64,000 nucleotides of DNA from Mercenaria mercenaria (Eukaryota; Mollusca; Bivalvia; Venerida; Veneridae), in contig NC_069366.1 of NCBI RefSeq assembly GCF_021730395.1, positions 83,369,001-83,433,000 of the forward strand, given 5' to 3'. The notes beneath the pieces are model-generated. The model did no database searches, was not told the DNA's origin, and saw only the letters and a list, made by a program, of their open reading frames with translations. The translations under genes and the position numbers were made by a program. Shown here piece after piece: positions 1 through 12,299 of this stretch. The stretch's first letter is position 1. Every line of letters begins with the position of its first letter.

Positions 1-128
1 CATACAATCTAATCGCATTTCACAAAAAGCAAGAATATAGTAACATTTCGGATTGGCTGTACATGGATATCAACTGTATTTCTGCATTTTTTAAACTTTT
101 TTGCATCAAATGATAAATAAAATAAAAT

Positions 129-3100
129 CTATAAAATCCTATGGAGGCATATATCGCAACACAGAAAATGTTCACTTGAAGTAATGAAATATTCAACACC
201 AGTCACGTCTAAACATGATTTTTTTTCAATAAGAGTTACAACTCCGCACACCGTTGCGCTTACATCTGGTGCTTTTATATCACCGGATACCAGCTGTGAC
301 AATAAGAACACGTTTTGCACAAATATGATTGAAAGACTTTCATTTACATACTATACAACGCCGTGAACAGATAAGTATGGAACGCCTAGACTGTCTTATA
401 TTTAGAATGACTGATATGCCTGGTTAAATGTCGTTCTTTTTGAGTCCGAGACACAATATGCTGGGTGGAAATCCCAATGTGTCCAGTTATTGAAGTGTGA
501 TGTTGTGTGCTGATAATATTTTCTTCAGTCAAGTCAATGTATTGTTGGGTGCTATAGTCGTTATGTTCAGTTCTTGAAAGAAACAGGCATGTGGTAACAA
601 AATTATTTTCAGTTAAAAAAGATGGTTATTATGTTCAGTTATAATAATATTCTGTTTTGTGCTAAACTCATTATGTTCAACCATGAAAATAAACACTTTA
701 GTGGTACCATCATTATATTTAGCTGAGACAGTGTATTATTGAGTATTACTATCATTATTTTCAGTTGCAATGATATGCTCTTAGGTGTTATATCAATTAT
801 GTTCAGTCGTGAAAAAGAACTGTTAAATGGTATTATCATTATGTTGTGTGCTGATTATATTTTATTCAGTCACGTCAATGTGTTGTTCGGTAGGTATAAA
901 GGTCGTAATTTTCAACAATAACTGTAACACCCAACAACACATTATTTTAACTGAACATAATTTTGTTACCACATGCCTGTTTCTTTTAAGAACGGAATAT
1001 AACGACCTTTACACCGAACAACACTGAAAATAATATGAGTATTACTCAATAATACACTGCTTCAGCTAAACATAATGATGGTACCACTCAACTGTTTATT
1101 CTCATAGTTGAACATAATGAGTTGAGCACCAAACAACATATCATTATAACCGAACATAATAACTGTAGCACCCCACAACAGATCATTTTAACTGAACATA
1201 ATTTTGTTACCACATGCCTGTTTATTTTAAGAACTGAACATAACGACCTTTACAACGAACAGAACAAAAGCATCACTGGCGAAGTGCATAGCACCAAGAG
1301 GGGGTAGCCTAGGTATGGGAGGGGGGCCTCTGCCCAAGTTGGGGGAGGGATGAGTGGGGTCTCCCCCTGAATTATTTTGATATAATGTTTAAGGTGTCCC
1401 CCTGGAAATTATTGAAATACAGGTATGAAATGGTGGGTCTCTGGTGCATTTGTTTCTAAATTTTGAGGTATAGTGTAGGAAGAGGTATCCCAGTCATTTT
1501 AGGGGGGTTTAGGGGGCTCTCCCCCTGGATAATTTTGAAATACAAGTACGAAATGGTGGGCTCTGGTGCATTTCTTTGTCTTAATTTTTAGGTACTGGGA
1601 GGGGTACTTTCCTAATTTTAGGGGGGTCAGTGTGTTCAACCCCTGGAAAATTTTGAAATATAGGTATGAAATGGAGGCCTCTGGTGCGCTTTTGGGTCTT
1701 AATTTTGAGAAAATGTTTATTCTTAGCCAAAATAGTTGGGTGCAACTTTGATGAGTATAGATCACTTCTCAGCAAACTTGTGGGAAGGGAGTGCATAAGC
1801 ACATTCTTTTCAGCCCTGGATCTGGGCCTGAATCTTGTCCAGTTACTCACAATTACACATCAGCACAATCTATAAGGTCTTCTATTTTCATGATGCTTTG
1901 AGGTCCCCATTGTACATAGCTACCTGCAACCTCTTATGCTCCAATATCAAGGTCTGTATTCAACTCACTTAATGAACTGTCAGCAGGTTTCATCATGCAT
2001 AAGAGGTCACCAGCAGCATATCAAAGGTCTCTAGAGCCTCACCAGTACACCATCAGTCCTTACATTATGTAACAAAATTCATTAAACAAATAGACTAACA
2101 ACATTTATTAACATATTTTTTCTTCTCTAGATTAAAAAGTAGGAATAGTAGAAGTTTTTTTTAAAAAAAGTAGGAAAAAAGTTGGAACAGACCTAAAAGG
2201 TAGGAAAATGTAGGACTACTTGAAAGCCTATTATAACTATACATAATAATGTAACACCCAACATTGCATCTTTTTAACTGAAAATAATTTTGTCACCACA
2301 TGCCTGTTTCTTTCAATAACTGAACATAACGTCTATAGCACCCAACAATATATGACTTTACTGAAGAAAATGTAATCAGCAAACAACAATTCATTAACTG
2401 GACACATTGTGATTTCCACCCTCAATATTGTATCTCGGATTCAACAGAACGACATTTAACCAGGCATATCAGTTATTCTCAACATAAGACAGTCTAGGCG
2501 TTCCACAGATAAGAACAATCTATATTATATCCTTTCCATTCTGAGGTACCTCGAACACGACTATAATAACGACTGACTCATAATTACCTCTATGGCTTTC
2601 TTGAATCTTGTAGCCTTTTTCAGTTTTATCTCCCCGGCTTGGACAACCATATGTAGTATATTGAACTTGTCAAATATTTCCATGATTGCAAACTCTGGTT
2701 TCATTTTAAGGTAATGTTTTCTTATTTCCATTCCTTCACCCTCACCTGTTTGCAGAATACTTGTTCGGAATTTTCTGTATAACAAGAGAAAAAAAATGTT
2801 TGTTAACACATATGCTTGTTTGAATGATTACCAAAAGAAGAATGATATCGTTTCGTTATGGGCACGGTATACTTTGTCACTCAGAACCCGCAAACGAAAA
2901 CAAATCCAAAAATTAAGCCAGGTCCCTGTTAGCTTAACATATGAGTCATTGGCCCCGAAATCTATAGGGATCTTCCTCTTGTGGTTTTTAGTCACTGTGT
3001 AAAGTTTAAAAGCTGTGACTTTTAAACTTTATTACATAAAGTCTGGACACAATTTTAAATCTTAAGGACTCTGACTTTGTACTTCGCCCTATTGACCCTA

Positions 3101-6100
3101 CAAACTCTAGGGATCCTGCTCAAGTGGTGCTTAGTCATACTGTAAAAGAAGACAGCTGTATCTGATATACTTCATGACTTACAGCCCGGAAAGGAAAAAT
3201 ACCAGAAATTAAGAAACACCCCTACGACATTGACCTTTTAGCCACTAATCCCAAAATTGATGGGGTATTTAGTGGTACACTTTATGGCTTGTGCACAGTA
3301 TATAAACGAATTGAACCCCAACTGGATCTTGCCAGCGGATTTCAGTGTTAGCCATTTTGTGTCGAGACAGTTGAGTTAAAAATTCGTGTCCATGAGGATA
3401 CTGTTGAACGGTAAGTAAGTCAATCTGTATGTATATTGTAGCCAACAAACTTTATTGTTGACCTATGATACGCAACATTATCATTTTTAGCATTAAGACA
3501 ATAAAATTCATGAAACTCGCCGCAGGCTAGAACGAAATCGGCACTACATACGAAAGAAAATTGGGATTTATCAAGTTTAGATTGGTTGAAGACGGAGTTC
3601 TGAGTTTGTACCGCTGCAATTATGTAATTACAAAAGGTATTATGGTTATTTGTTATATGACGGAACGACTTTGAACATAAAATCAAGGTTTAAAGACAGG
3701 GTGTAAAATAGGCATACTGTACGTTTCTTGCCGGTGATTCTGAACCTCACTTGCGAGTTTACGCGATCTATCTGTACCATGCCTTGGGAGTATTTTCAAA
3801 GATGCTTTACGTTTCTTGGGAGAAGAAATTTATTATTTAAATCATTTTTCTTTGTTTATTTTCTGGCAAAATGGAAGAATTCAGCTGCATAAACTGCAAG
3901 TTCCGGACAACAAACTTTGGCGAAATCATTTTTCACAATTTGGAAACCCATGAAGTAAACAACCTAAATTCAAAATTTCAAAATTCGACTTAAAAAGAAA
4001 GGAAATTATTTCATACTCGATATTTCCAAACAATTTAAAACACTCTAAAAGGACTTTAATTCCAAATGATGACACAAAAACAGTGAGAGTTTCAAGGCTA
4101 GAAGACGTTTAGCCTATTAAAAAGCTCCAAAACCAAAAACACCAGTGAAAGATGTTCACAAATTGCTGGAAGAATCTGAGGATATTGAGAGTTCAGCTTG
4201 CTTTCCAGAATATTACTTTGCTAGAATCCACATCTTCAGCGCAAACAGACCCTTACTTTGTCCTGAGCACAGACCCATGCGAAGAATCTGATATGTTCAC
4301 AACTGAAAATATTATTCAACAGATCCCGAATGTTTTAGACTACCTTTAAACAGAAAATCAAATGGAAATGTACATAAAATTTACAACATTACTGGCGGAA
4401 CGGAAGATTCCTTCATCGACCAGAAGATTCTGTCATTACTTTCGCTTGGGCATCACTGACTTGTCTAGAAATATATCACATTTGGCTGAAAAACTGAAAC
4501 AAAGTCGTCCAAACAAAGCCTGCAGTTGTCGTTAATATATGAACCTGCAAGCAATCCTCGGATAAATATTTTATTACTGAAAAAGCGGGGTAATTCAGTA
4601 AATATGCCTGACAAAGTTATGTGTCTTAATGGTATGACACTGCCCTACGATCGTTTCGACGAATTACCTTCAGCAGTACCGGAGACATAAAGTGGCACGC
4701 AAAACTTTAACCAGCATTTCTATGTAGAAAGGGGATCAGTCAATCAAATGCTGGAGCTATGGGCCTTGATGGCAAGATACTGCACGGCTACTAAACGCTA
4801 GCGCCACCACCAAATTGTGGTGATAAGGAAAAGAGCTATCGACATTTCCGTGGTGCAGCTATCGCTTGTTTCAACATGTAAACACGTAAGTAAAATTTAT
4901 ATTTTATCTTATATTTTCATTGATAGAACTTTTTTCGAAAATCGGAGAATGTAGTTCCGTGTAACAACACTTTTACTATAGGTTGGCTGTAATTTCATTA
5001 AAAAAAATATGCAAATTGTGGTGTCAGGAGCTTTTCTCCTGAATCTGACAGTGGCACATTTTCATATCGGCTTGTCTTCGAACACCATTCCGAAGAATAG
5101 ACACACTGTAAGAACATACCTGCGCATGCAAATGGTGTAGAAATGATAAATAATTATATACGCACACACCATGAATAATAGAATCTCGGGTTAGAAAAAT
5201 ATACCAGGATTTTTAAAAGTGGTGGAGCTATTACTCTAGTGATGGCGCTATACAGTAGTGGTGGCGCTGTTACGGCATTCAATAATACGAACTGCTGACG
5301 CATCGGAACAAAACAAACACCAACATTCTCTAATTGATAATTTTCCTGCAAGGAATTATGTTATTAAAGAAAGAAAAAAAAAAGAACAAAATACAGAACC
5401 TTGGGACTCTTGTAGTCAAAGTAAATATTTTCCTTTCTTTAAAATGTTAATGTAGAATTATTTCTAACCTTTAAATATTCTACTTAAATACAAACGTAAG
5501 TTTACTTTAAATTCAGGTGAAGAAAAATAGTAGCAATACATTTATTTCAAACAAAGATTTGTGTCCAGGAAATAATTTGAAGATAGTGTACAATTTATTT
5601 GTTATATTAAGATTCTGAAAGTTACTTCCCTTTGTTTTTATACGTCGTTTGCATGTCATTGTAAACAAAAGACCTTACTTTCACAATTCTTTCTGAAAAG
5701 CGAGTACAGTACATTTTCAATTCCAAACGATTAAATATGATTAATCAGTAAAGCTTAGATGTACAATCTCAATCCATATACATGTAGATTAGTTTGCGGT
5801 CATGTAGAGGTCACTGCATGTATTTTGTTGAGTAACGTAATTTGGGTGTAGTGTGAGATAGGTTGATTACATCGATTATTGTAGAAATTTCCGTGGCTTG
5901 CAGACAGACATTTTCATATATTAAAATTGAATATATCAGCCACTAATCATATACAACAGCGCCACCACTACTGTATAGCGCCACCACTTGAGAGATAGCG
6001 CCACCACTTTCAAAAATAGTCGTGTTTTAACTTTTTACTATGTTTTTCATATTTCTTTGATGTATGGGAATACGTTTAATTCATTTCTACACCATTTGTA

Positions 6101-9100
6101 TGCGCAGGTATGTTCTTACAGTGTGTCTAATCATCGAAATAGTGTTCGAATACTGACCGATATGAAAGTATGCCACTGTCAAATTCAGGAGAAAAGCTCC
6201 TGGCACCACAATTTGCATAATATTTTAATTAAATTACAGCCAACCTGTAGTAAAAGTGTTATTACACGGAACTACATTCTCCGATTTTCGAAACAAGTTC
6301 TATCAATGAAAATATAAGATAAAATATAAATTTTACTCACGTGTTTACAAGTAGAAACGGGCGATAGCTGCACCACGGAAATGTCGATAGCTCTTTTCCT
6401 TATCACCACAATTTGGTGGTGGCGCTAGCGTTTAGTAGCCGTGTACTGTTGACCCCCGAAAACATGTGCGTAGTTTCTACCAAATACCTTCAGTTTTCTT
6501 TGAGAGATAAAGTTTCATGCAAAACATTCAGCAAAGCATTACGCCGGCGTCAACACCAACGACGATGCATGAACACTTGAGTAGAATAGAACAGACTATT
6601 CACTGAATCGTCGAGCTAAAATACAAAAGAACAACTGTTGCAAACGCAAAGGAGACATGTTACTAATAGTTATTATATAATATCAAGACATAATTTCTCT
6701 TTCCATAATTAATTATCAGCTTCATGTATATATTTTTTTTCCAGGTAGGGATGTGTTTAGGCAATAACCAGTCATTCTATGTGCAGCTAAATGCTTAACA
6801 TTACCTATAGTACATATACGGTAGTACCCGAAAACAACTTTAGATGCGCCATATAACTTCACATTCGGTACGATAAAAGACAAAAGGTGGATATAAAGGC
6901 AATGGAAATCCCCCTACGTGACTCGCAAGATATGGTTCAGTGAACTCACAAGTGAGGTACAGATCATTAGACTGATATTTGCAAGACGGGTTCAGTATTC
7001 AAACGGTTGCCTTGTTTTCTTTCCATAATTTTCTACATAACAAACATGGCCTGGTAGATATATGTCGCCGGTTTAGTGAAGGAAATACATTAAACAACAC
7101 CTTAAACACTAGTATTGGTATAGATAAACGATTATATGCATAAAATTCCTTGTGTAACCGGCGAGTGTTTATAATAAACGTAACACGTTGAGAAGAGTAC
7201 AGCGTTTTATCGGCAATTATAGGACGAAAGCTGGTAAAGACTGAATTTATCAGGAAGGATAAAGTATTTCTTGATATGATACTATCGTTTACATACCGCC
7301 TTAGCATCATTGCAACAAGTTGTTTATAATTATTTAGATAGTCCCACCTATTTTCGTCAGTTGGATCCTGAAATATGCCCGCAAGATCCGGTTGGGGTTC
7401 AGTTCGTTTATATACTGTGTTGTGAGTCCGGAAACTATTTCCTTTAAGCTCTCTGTGATCTTGACCTTTCACCCCAAAACAATAGTGATCATTCTCAAGT
7501 GGTGCTTTGTTTGAAAGCTGTAGCTGTTATAATGTTTGACTTAAGCGCCGGAAACGAAAGTCTTGGCGGACGGACGAACAGACATCACCATTTTTTTCCG
7601 AAAGGGGCGAACAAAAGCTGTCCTTCCCCCAACTAGTGTAATGCTAGATTCTATCCAAATCTGCTGAGAATGTTACTTTCAGAAATCCTTTGAACTCTTT
7701 TAATAAAGAAAAATAAGAATAAAAATGATAAAGTCCCGACTATCTTCACTATTAAAGAATCTTTTACCATCTATTCTTGTTGATCGATAATATCTTACCT
7801 GAATGCTTCTCCAATTTCATTTCTAAGTTCATCTTCAAAATGATCTCTTATAGCTCTGCGGTTAGAAGCTGAATCTCTGTGAGCTTTTTTCAAAGTCTAC
7901 AGCAACATGTGGTAAATATACGAAAATGTATCAGTGAATTAATAAATATAAAACAAACTTAGTTTGTGTTCAACAATTACGTCGAGGATTACAACTCAGA
8001 ATGTGTCTGCACTGTTGATTAATCAAATAATTGCGATCTGGCAATAATTCTCATTTTTTTTCAAAATTTTTTGAAACTGTCATCTAGAAATAATTCTCAG
8101 TTGCAATTAAAAACCATTTCAATCCTTTGTGAACTTAGACTATCGTTAAGCGAATAAATCGTGATCTTGCAATACATGTAATTCTGGTGGCTTTTAAGCG
8201 TTATTCTATAATTTAACAAAACTTCTGAAATATTTTCAAAGAGCCTTTTTACTGCTTACGTTAGCTTCCAGTGTCTTGATACAATTCCCAAATCTTTCAA
8301 AGGATTGCCATAGTTTCGACTGTCGATAAAAACCTGTATACGTGACCAAGTAACTTTCTAAATCAATAAAGTCTGATCTTTCAAAAAATTCAGATGTTTC
8401 CGAAGTGTTTAGATATGTAACCTAGCTAATTTTCCTGGATTCTGTACCAATACTAACTTGTTCTCCGCAAGTAACTACCAATTTCCCCACTTGAATCAGA
8501 TGTGGAGGACGAATGATTTCAGATACAATGTCTTATATTAATCGTCACGGAGAAAATACGTCTCGCCCTGGAATCGAAGTCATGAACATATGAACCCCCG
8601 CGATCTGTGGATATGCGCTCTCCCGCGCTAAGCGGTGGGATAGCAATAACTTGAATACTATGATTACTCGTTTTATTTACAAGGTTAGAAATACATTCAA
8701 TTTTAAAGTCTTTTTCTTTAAACTAATTTAACAGTTCATTAACAACTTATTAATATGAACGGAACCAAAAACTAACTTACAGTGACTGCCAGTGCCAATG
8801 ACCGTATCCTTACACCTAACATGTATGCATTTTCGGCGCTGTAATTTTCGACCAAGTAATCCATGAACGGTTCCAGCTCAAGTTTCTTCGTCCAGAGGCC
8901 ATTTTTGTTGAGAAAATCGCTGAAGTGGTCTAAAATGTCCATACTAGTTATCTCCGGGATCTCCGCTTGATCCGGTGGGAACCGAAACTGCTGATATACA
9001 ACTGGAAACCGCTGCAATGGTCCAGTTTTAAGAGAGCTAAAGTCTCCGTCATCCGTTGCATACTCTTTAAGTGCATCTTTTAGTTCATGTAGAGTGCATA

Positions 9101-11648
9101 TTGAGCGAGTTTTCACAAATGCGATAATATATACATTAATCTTACTAACTAATCTATTCAGTTCATTCACACATTCGATCTGATCTACAAATCTAAACCC
9201 AAGTTCTTGAATTCTGTGGCAACCGAATCTTTGGCAAACTAGTTTTTCAACTCGCTCCTGGGTGACAAATAAATCAGCATCAGCTAAAATTTCGATGCAC
9301 TCTTTGGCTACGTTATTAACTTGTTCTTTGGATGGTTTTCGACCCTTTGCTACATAAACTGGTCTAACATCAATCTTCTTTGTTTCAAAGTCATCTCTAT
9401 CAATAGGTGTAACTGTCTTGGCTTTCGCGTCATCTTGCCAACCTTTGTAACGTCTTGGTCCTTCCAAAGCACTTGTAACTGAATTATGATGCGCACTTCC
9501 TTGTATTGTATTTATATGATTTTCTGGGAAAACATTTGGTCCTGTTGTAAAACCAGTAGTTTTCAATGCATCTTGGTTGCTGAATGGGGTCTGAGCCATG
9601 ACTGGATCCACATTCTGAGTTATAATCCCCAACTTCCCTCCAATTATTGACGGGTCTCCGGTTTCAAGAGCTAATTCCGAAGGTCTTACATCAGGCGTTT
9701 TGTACTGACCAAATAGAGTCCACTGGAAACCAAAAAGACTACTCAGTGGGGATTGTGCTCCAGTAACAGGTATTTTCTCTGTACTTGATACAGACATTGT
9801 AGGAGCAGGTTGAGAAGCTAGAGGTGCTAGCTTTCCTTCTGCTTCTGCAACATTTTCATTTGGATTTTTACTAGATTTTCTCTTTGCTGTTTTGATGACT
9901 CTCGTGGATGCAGAAGGTGCAGCGGGTAATGAATCTGTCTCTTTATGTAGTGCTTTATCTCCATTGACTCCTGACTTCGTTTTAGCCAGTGGAGGAGCAG
10001 GTGAAGCAAGTTTTTCTCTTGTATATATTACACTGTCACTATCGCTTGCATTAGATCTTTTCTTCGAAGCGTTTATGTCTTTTTGTGAAATACCAATTCC
10101 TGCTCCTACTTGAGTAGCCCTAAGAGGCGCTTTCCCATCGTCTTTTAACACATTTTTTGAAGTTAGATGAGGACCAGATGGACGCACTTTTTCTTTATTT
10201 TCTGCGATGTTTCCATTGTCATCACTTGCCCCTAATTTATCAGTTATTGCATCTTTTAATGATGTAACTGCCGGAGCTTTGGGCCCTCTTGGAGGTGTCC
10301 ACTCTCTTGATAGGGGTGGAAAGTTGCTTTCGTTAAATAGTACTCCAGAAGATCTACTCGAATTACGATCCTCGGAGCTGGCTCCACGCCGTAAAACAAT
10401 TTTTGGATCCTTTGAACCTGTGAAGGTGACGGTATCGGACCAAATTTCTAACACCTTATTCATTTTAGGAACGCCATAATCCGCTGATGTAAACGTTTGT
10501 CTTGTTTCTTTCTGAACTAAATTCCAAATCACACTTTTTTTCACACCACCAGGGTGTTTCTTCAAGATACTAACCACGATTTGCTTCAGACTGTCAAGGT
10601 TAGACTCTATTTCTTTCTTTGATGGCAATTTCGGTTTCATTTTTGCTGTAAACAAATAAAGTGCCGGTACATTTATATAAAGTTAATAGCTCTTGACTGT
10701 TATCGACCATATTAATACAGACTACACCTTTGCTGAAGAATATTTATATAAGAAACTAAATGAATAACACTTTCTCTAATAAAATGACAACAATTAACGA
10801 AAAGTTCAAAAACATATCATGACGTCATGAAGTTAAAAATGACCATCACCATTTTCTAAAATTTCAATGTGTAACATTTTCTAATTTCTTCCAGCGTTAC
10901 GAAAATGCAAACAAGACTTTGTTAGCATATGTGTATTAGAGAAAAAAAGACATTCCCTTTCTAAATATTATTACCATTTTTTACGTAATAGACAAAAGGG
11001 TGGTTACATTAGCACCACTAGCGGTAAGTATTAAAAAAATATTCTCGCTATATATTTTCAAACAAGTATACTATAGCAAGTTTTAATAATACAATTTCAA
11101 CAACTATGCAAACTAACTACCTTGAATCTTGTGAGTGGAATCTGTAAGCCTGGGGAAATCTCGATCTTTTTCATCATCACCCTTCGGCCATCCTCGACCC
11201 TGAAAAAAGCGTATGCTTCAATCGTACCTACTTTGGTCATACAACAAGATTTTATGTCAACATTGTTCTATCATGCATTCTATTTGTTAGATCCTCGTTG
11301 TGAAAAAAATGATTTAAATCGCCCTTACAATAAAAGTTAAGAGTATCTTAAAAATCTGGCAAGAGTTGCAGATTTTTTGTTTTTATGACAAATACAAATG
11401 TTTGACTTAATCTATTATTTTTAAATAAATGGCTAAAAAAAAAAAAAAGAATTTCATCGATATTTTAGTCATAGAGTAAGGAACCACAATACTGCGTCAT
11501 GTTTAAACCCTATGAAAATTATGCAAGTTACATTATTCAAACTAATAAAGTGCAACAATGACGTCATGTGCTTTAAAATGGCTGCCCCACGAGCAGCCAT
11601 GTTTTAATTTTCAAAAACTGAAAGTGGGAAACTTACTCCTTCGGCCAT
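129..11648 (-). CDS. OST-HTH/LOTUS-domain protein, multi-exon (3' end uncertain)
   Basis: Six coding exons: 11637-11648 (encodes only MAEG), 11121-11199, 8781-10645, 7799-7896, 2588-2774 and 293 down to 176 or 129. Phases agree at every junction. Read to the TAG at 129-131 it gives about 801 residues; if the weak GTGAAC donor after 176 is used, the gene leaves the window. Residues about 46-116 resemble an OST-HTH/LOTUS winged helix (IVVSILKKHPGGV, then TSADYGVPKMNKVLEIW), a fold known from germ-plasm and RNA-regulating proteins such as TDRD5, TDRD7 and MARF1. A long Ser/Pro/Lys-rich, probably disordered linker follows (about 120-440), then a charged helical half including GPLQRFPVVYQQF and YMLGVRIRSLALAV. 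That half faintly recalls NO VEIN-type proteins, from memory and unverified. A run that opens at a TTG (10653-10655) is not the start: TTTACAG just before 10645 is a splice acceptor and exon 2 joins in phase. RNA binding is inferred from the domain only. Confidence 0.75.
376..2504. mobile_element. non-autonomous MULE-like element with about 270-bp terminal inverted repeats
   Basis: The left end (from about 376) and right end (to 2504) are inverted copies: GGAACGCCTAGACTGTCTTA begins the left arm and its complement ends the right arm. The match continues through the GCCTGGTTAAATGTCGTTC stretch and the AACAGGCATGTGGTAACAAAA stretch. The 9-base direct repeat ACAGATAAG flanks it at 367-375 and 2505-2513. 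Long terminal inverted repeats with a 9-bp target duplication are typical of Mutator-like elements. The interior has further inverted sub-repeats of the TTGTTGGGTGCTATAGTCG type (about 540-1260) and a nested G-rich tandem block (1300-1870). No transposase reading frame was seen, so it is non-autonomous. Confidence 0.75.
1300..1870 (+). repeat. G-rich tandem-repeat element nested in the MULE-like element
   Basis: About four degenerate units of roughly 110-125 bases carry the core GAAATACAGGTATGAAATGG followed by a CTCTGGTGCATTT block and a GGGGGGTC block. It ends with a unique stretch (GATGAGTATAGATCACTTCTC). The same arrangement recurs at about 54845-55380 in the same orientation, so it is a dispersed family. 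Frames open here are shadows of the repeat. Confidence 0.7.
2830..3345 (+). repeat. degenerate pearl-like tandem repeat
   Basis: Repeated blocks of the form 'CCCCGAAATCTATAGGGATC ... CAAGTGGT ... AGTCA' recur two to three times with heavy divergence. A related inverted copy lies at about 7380-7560. The style matches the tandem-unit bivalve elements elsewhere in the window. Confidence 0.45.
3870..4780 (+). pseudogene. decayed coding-like sequence, family unknown
   Basis: Broken reading frames on the plus strand look protein-like. They include a possible zinc-finger piece (CINCKFRTTN ... HNLETH) near 3887-3950 and later helical, Lys/Ser-rich segments. It lies inside the long intron 4 of the LOTUS gene and stops where the foldback element at 4783 begins. 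I cannot name the family. It could be part of an old mobile element, and it is clearly not functional. Confidence 0.3.
4783..6443. mobile_element. foldback DNA element with about 380-bp inverted ends and AGCGCCACCAC repeats
   Basis: The ends are CACGGCTACTAAACGCTAGC at 4783 and its complement ending at 6443. The arms stay similar for about 380 bases (the AAGGAAAAGAGCTATCGACA and TTCCGTGTAACAACAC stretches on the left have complements on the right). A 5-base direct repeat TACTG flanks it (4778-4782, 6444-6448). The motif AGCGCCACCAC occurs at the outer ends and again inside (about 5216-5275 on one strand, 5957-6010 on the other). No transposase was seen. CAC-type ends with a 5-bp duplication are also seen in Transib-like elements, but that family call is only a guess. 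Confidence 0.65.
6999..7400 (-). other. open reading frame of unknown origin within intron 4 of the LOTUS gene
   Basis: About 130 codons open on the minus strand, rich in Arg, Phe and Ile (for example TRRLHKEFYAYNRL), ending with a CxxC (PCLLCRKL). The start of the longest open run lies in repeat sequence shared with about 3300, and the frame becomes unique after a TTTCAG. I do not recognise it. Its phase does not fit between the neighbouring LOTUS exons unless an unlikely internal acceptor is used, so it is more likely a repeat-derived remnant. Confidence 0.2.
8433..8641 (-). mobile_element. tRNA-headed SINE, type I, reverse copy
   Basis: On the minus strand it matches the element at 16096-16370: a tRNA-like head (CGCTTAGCGCGGGAGAGCGC), then GTCCTCCACATCTGATTCA and AGTTACTTGCGGA. 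It lies in intron 3 of the LOTUS gene. The A and B boxes have decayed. Confidence 0.6.
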
Positions 11649-11679
11649 TTCATGCACGTATATGGCAAACTGCCTGCAG

Positions 11680-11689
11680 TTTCCGGAAA
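11680..11689. promoter_or_regulatory. palindromic TTTCCGGAAA just upstream of the LOTUS-gene start codon
   Basis: A perfect 10-base palindrome containing an ETS-type CCGGAA core lies 32-41 bases upstream of the ATG at 11648. It could be a promoter element or lie in the 5' leader. This rests on the motif alone. Confidence 0.25.
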
Positions 11690-11699
11690 TATAATGTCC

Positions 11700-12164
11700 T
11701 ATGTACACTTGAACATTGTACTGTATCTGTTACTGTCGACTGAAACAGAAAAATCCTTTTATTGACAACATAAACCCCAGGTATAACTGATCTTATATAT
11801 TTAATTTCATGTTTTGGTAAAGTAAAGAGTATAAAAATCTTACACATTTTTGTATAGGCCTAAAAACAAGAAATATATTAAAATCTCTATAATTTTTTTT
11901 CTTGTACTTTATTTATGCAAATATTAATGTTTTTTTTTCTATATTTAGTTTCTCTTTAGTGTTGAAATAAACGCTACATGCAGTGCAGTTAACAATTTAC
12001 AAAGGAAGTAAATGCAATGAAAAATAAACATTTAAACTGAGCAAATCAATAAGCAATGCACTTAGACAGTCATGGTATAGGTCTACAGTAATTTAAAACG
12101 TCTTGTAGTTATTCTGGTACACCCAAGTAATGGTGTAGTAATGCATACAGACAACTTCAAATAT
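11700..12164. other. AT-rich gap between the LOTUS gene start and the small gene's 3' end
   Basis: I see no exon, repeat family or RNA gene here beyond poly-T tracts. It probably holds the upstream region of the LOTUS gene. Confidence 0.4.
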
Positions 12165-12170
12165 TTTATT
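12165..12170 (-). terminator. AATAAA polyadenylation signal
   Basis: TTTATT on the plus strand is AATAAA on the minus strand, 22 bases beyond the TAA at 12192-12194. This supports the exon next to it as a true 3' end. Confidence 0.55.
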
Positions 12171-12191
12171 CCTTTTCAGAAGTATTAAACA

Positions 12192-12292
12192 TTATTTTTT
12201 ATCAAGTCCCTGCATATCTATGTCTTCTTCTTTTAGTCGTATTCTGTCATATTGATATTGTCTAGCGAGGGTCACACGGAACTCAGACATTC
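12192..12292 (-). CDS. 3'-terminal coding exon of an unidentified small gene
   Basis: After a strong acceptor (ATTTTCCAG|GA at 12293/12292) the frame reads MSEFRVTLARQYQYD, continues through charged residues and ends at TAA (12192-12194) after GLDKK. A polyadenylation signal lies 22 bases further on. The amphipathic composition looks like real protein rather than chance. A possible upstream exon at 14351-14404 ends in phase 1, which fits this exon's two leading bases and would give ...KVLHGRYES-R-MSEF, but no upstream in-frame ATG was found. It may therefore encode only a 32-residue peptide starting at the ATG at 12290, or I may be missing exons. Function unknown. Confidence 0.4.
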
Positions 12293-12299
12293 CTGGAAA

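Larger units (their letters stand above)
294..2587 (-). other. intron of the LOTUS gene almost wholly made of a transposon
   Basis: Donor GAG|GTAATT at 2588/2587 and acceptor TTGTCACAG|CTG at 294/293, both phase 0. Removing the element and one target duplication leaves an intron of only about 150 bases. Confidence 0.65.

Noticed and set aside
7651-7696. Short terminal exon for the LOTUS gene (phase-compatible, ending in TAG)
   Set aside because: The exon at 2588-2774 also fits in phase, is far longer, has a better acceptor and a clear protein-like composition. Both cannot follow exon 4 in one transcript.
10641-10655. Upstream start for the long LOTUS exon
   Set aside because: The first codon there is TTG and lies across a good splice acceptor; upstream exons join in frame.
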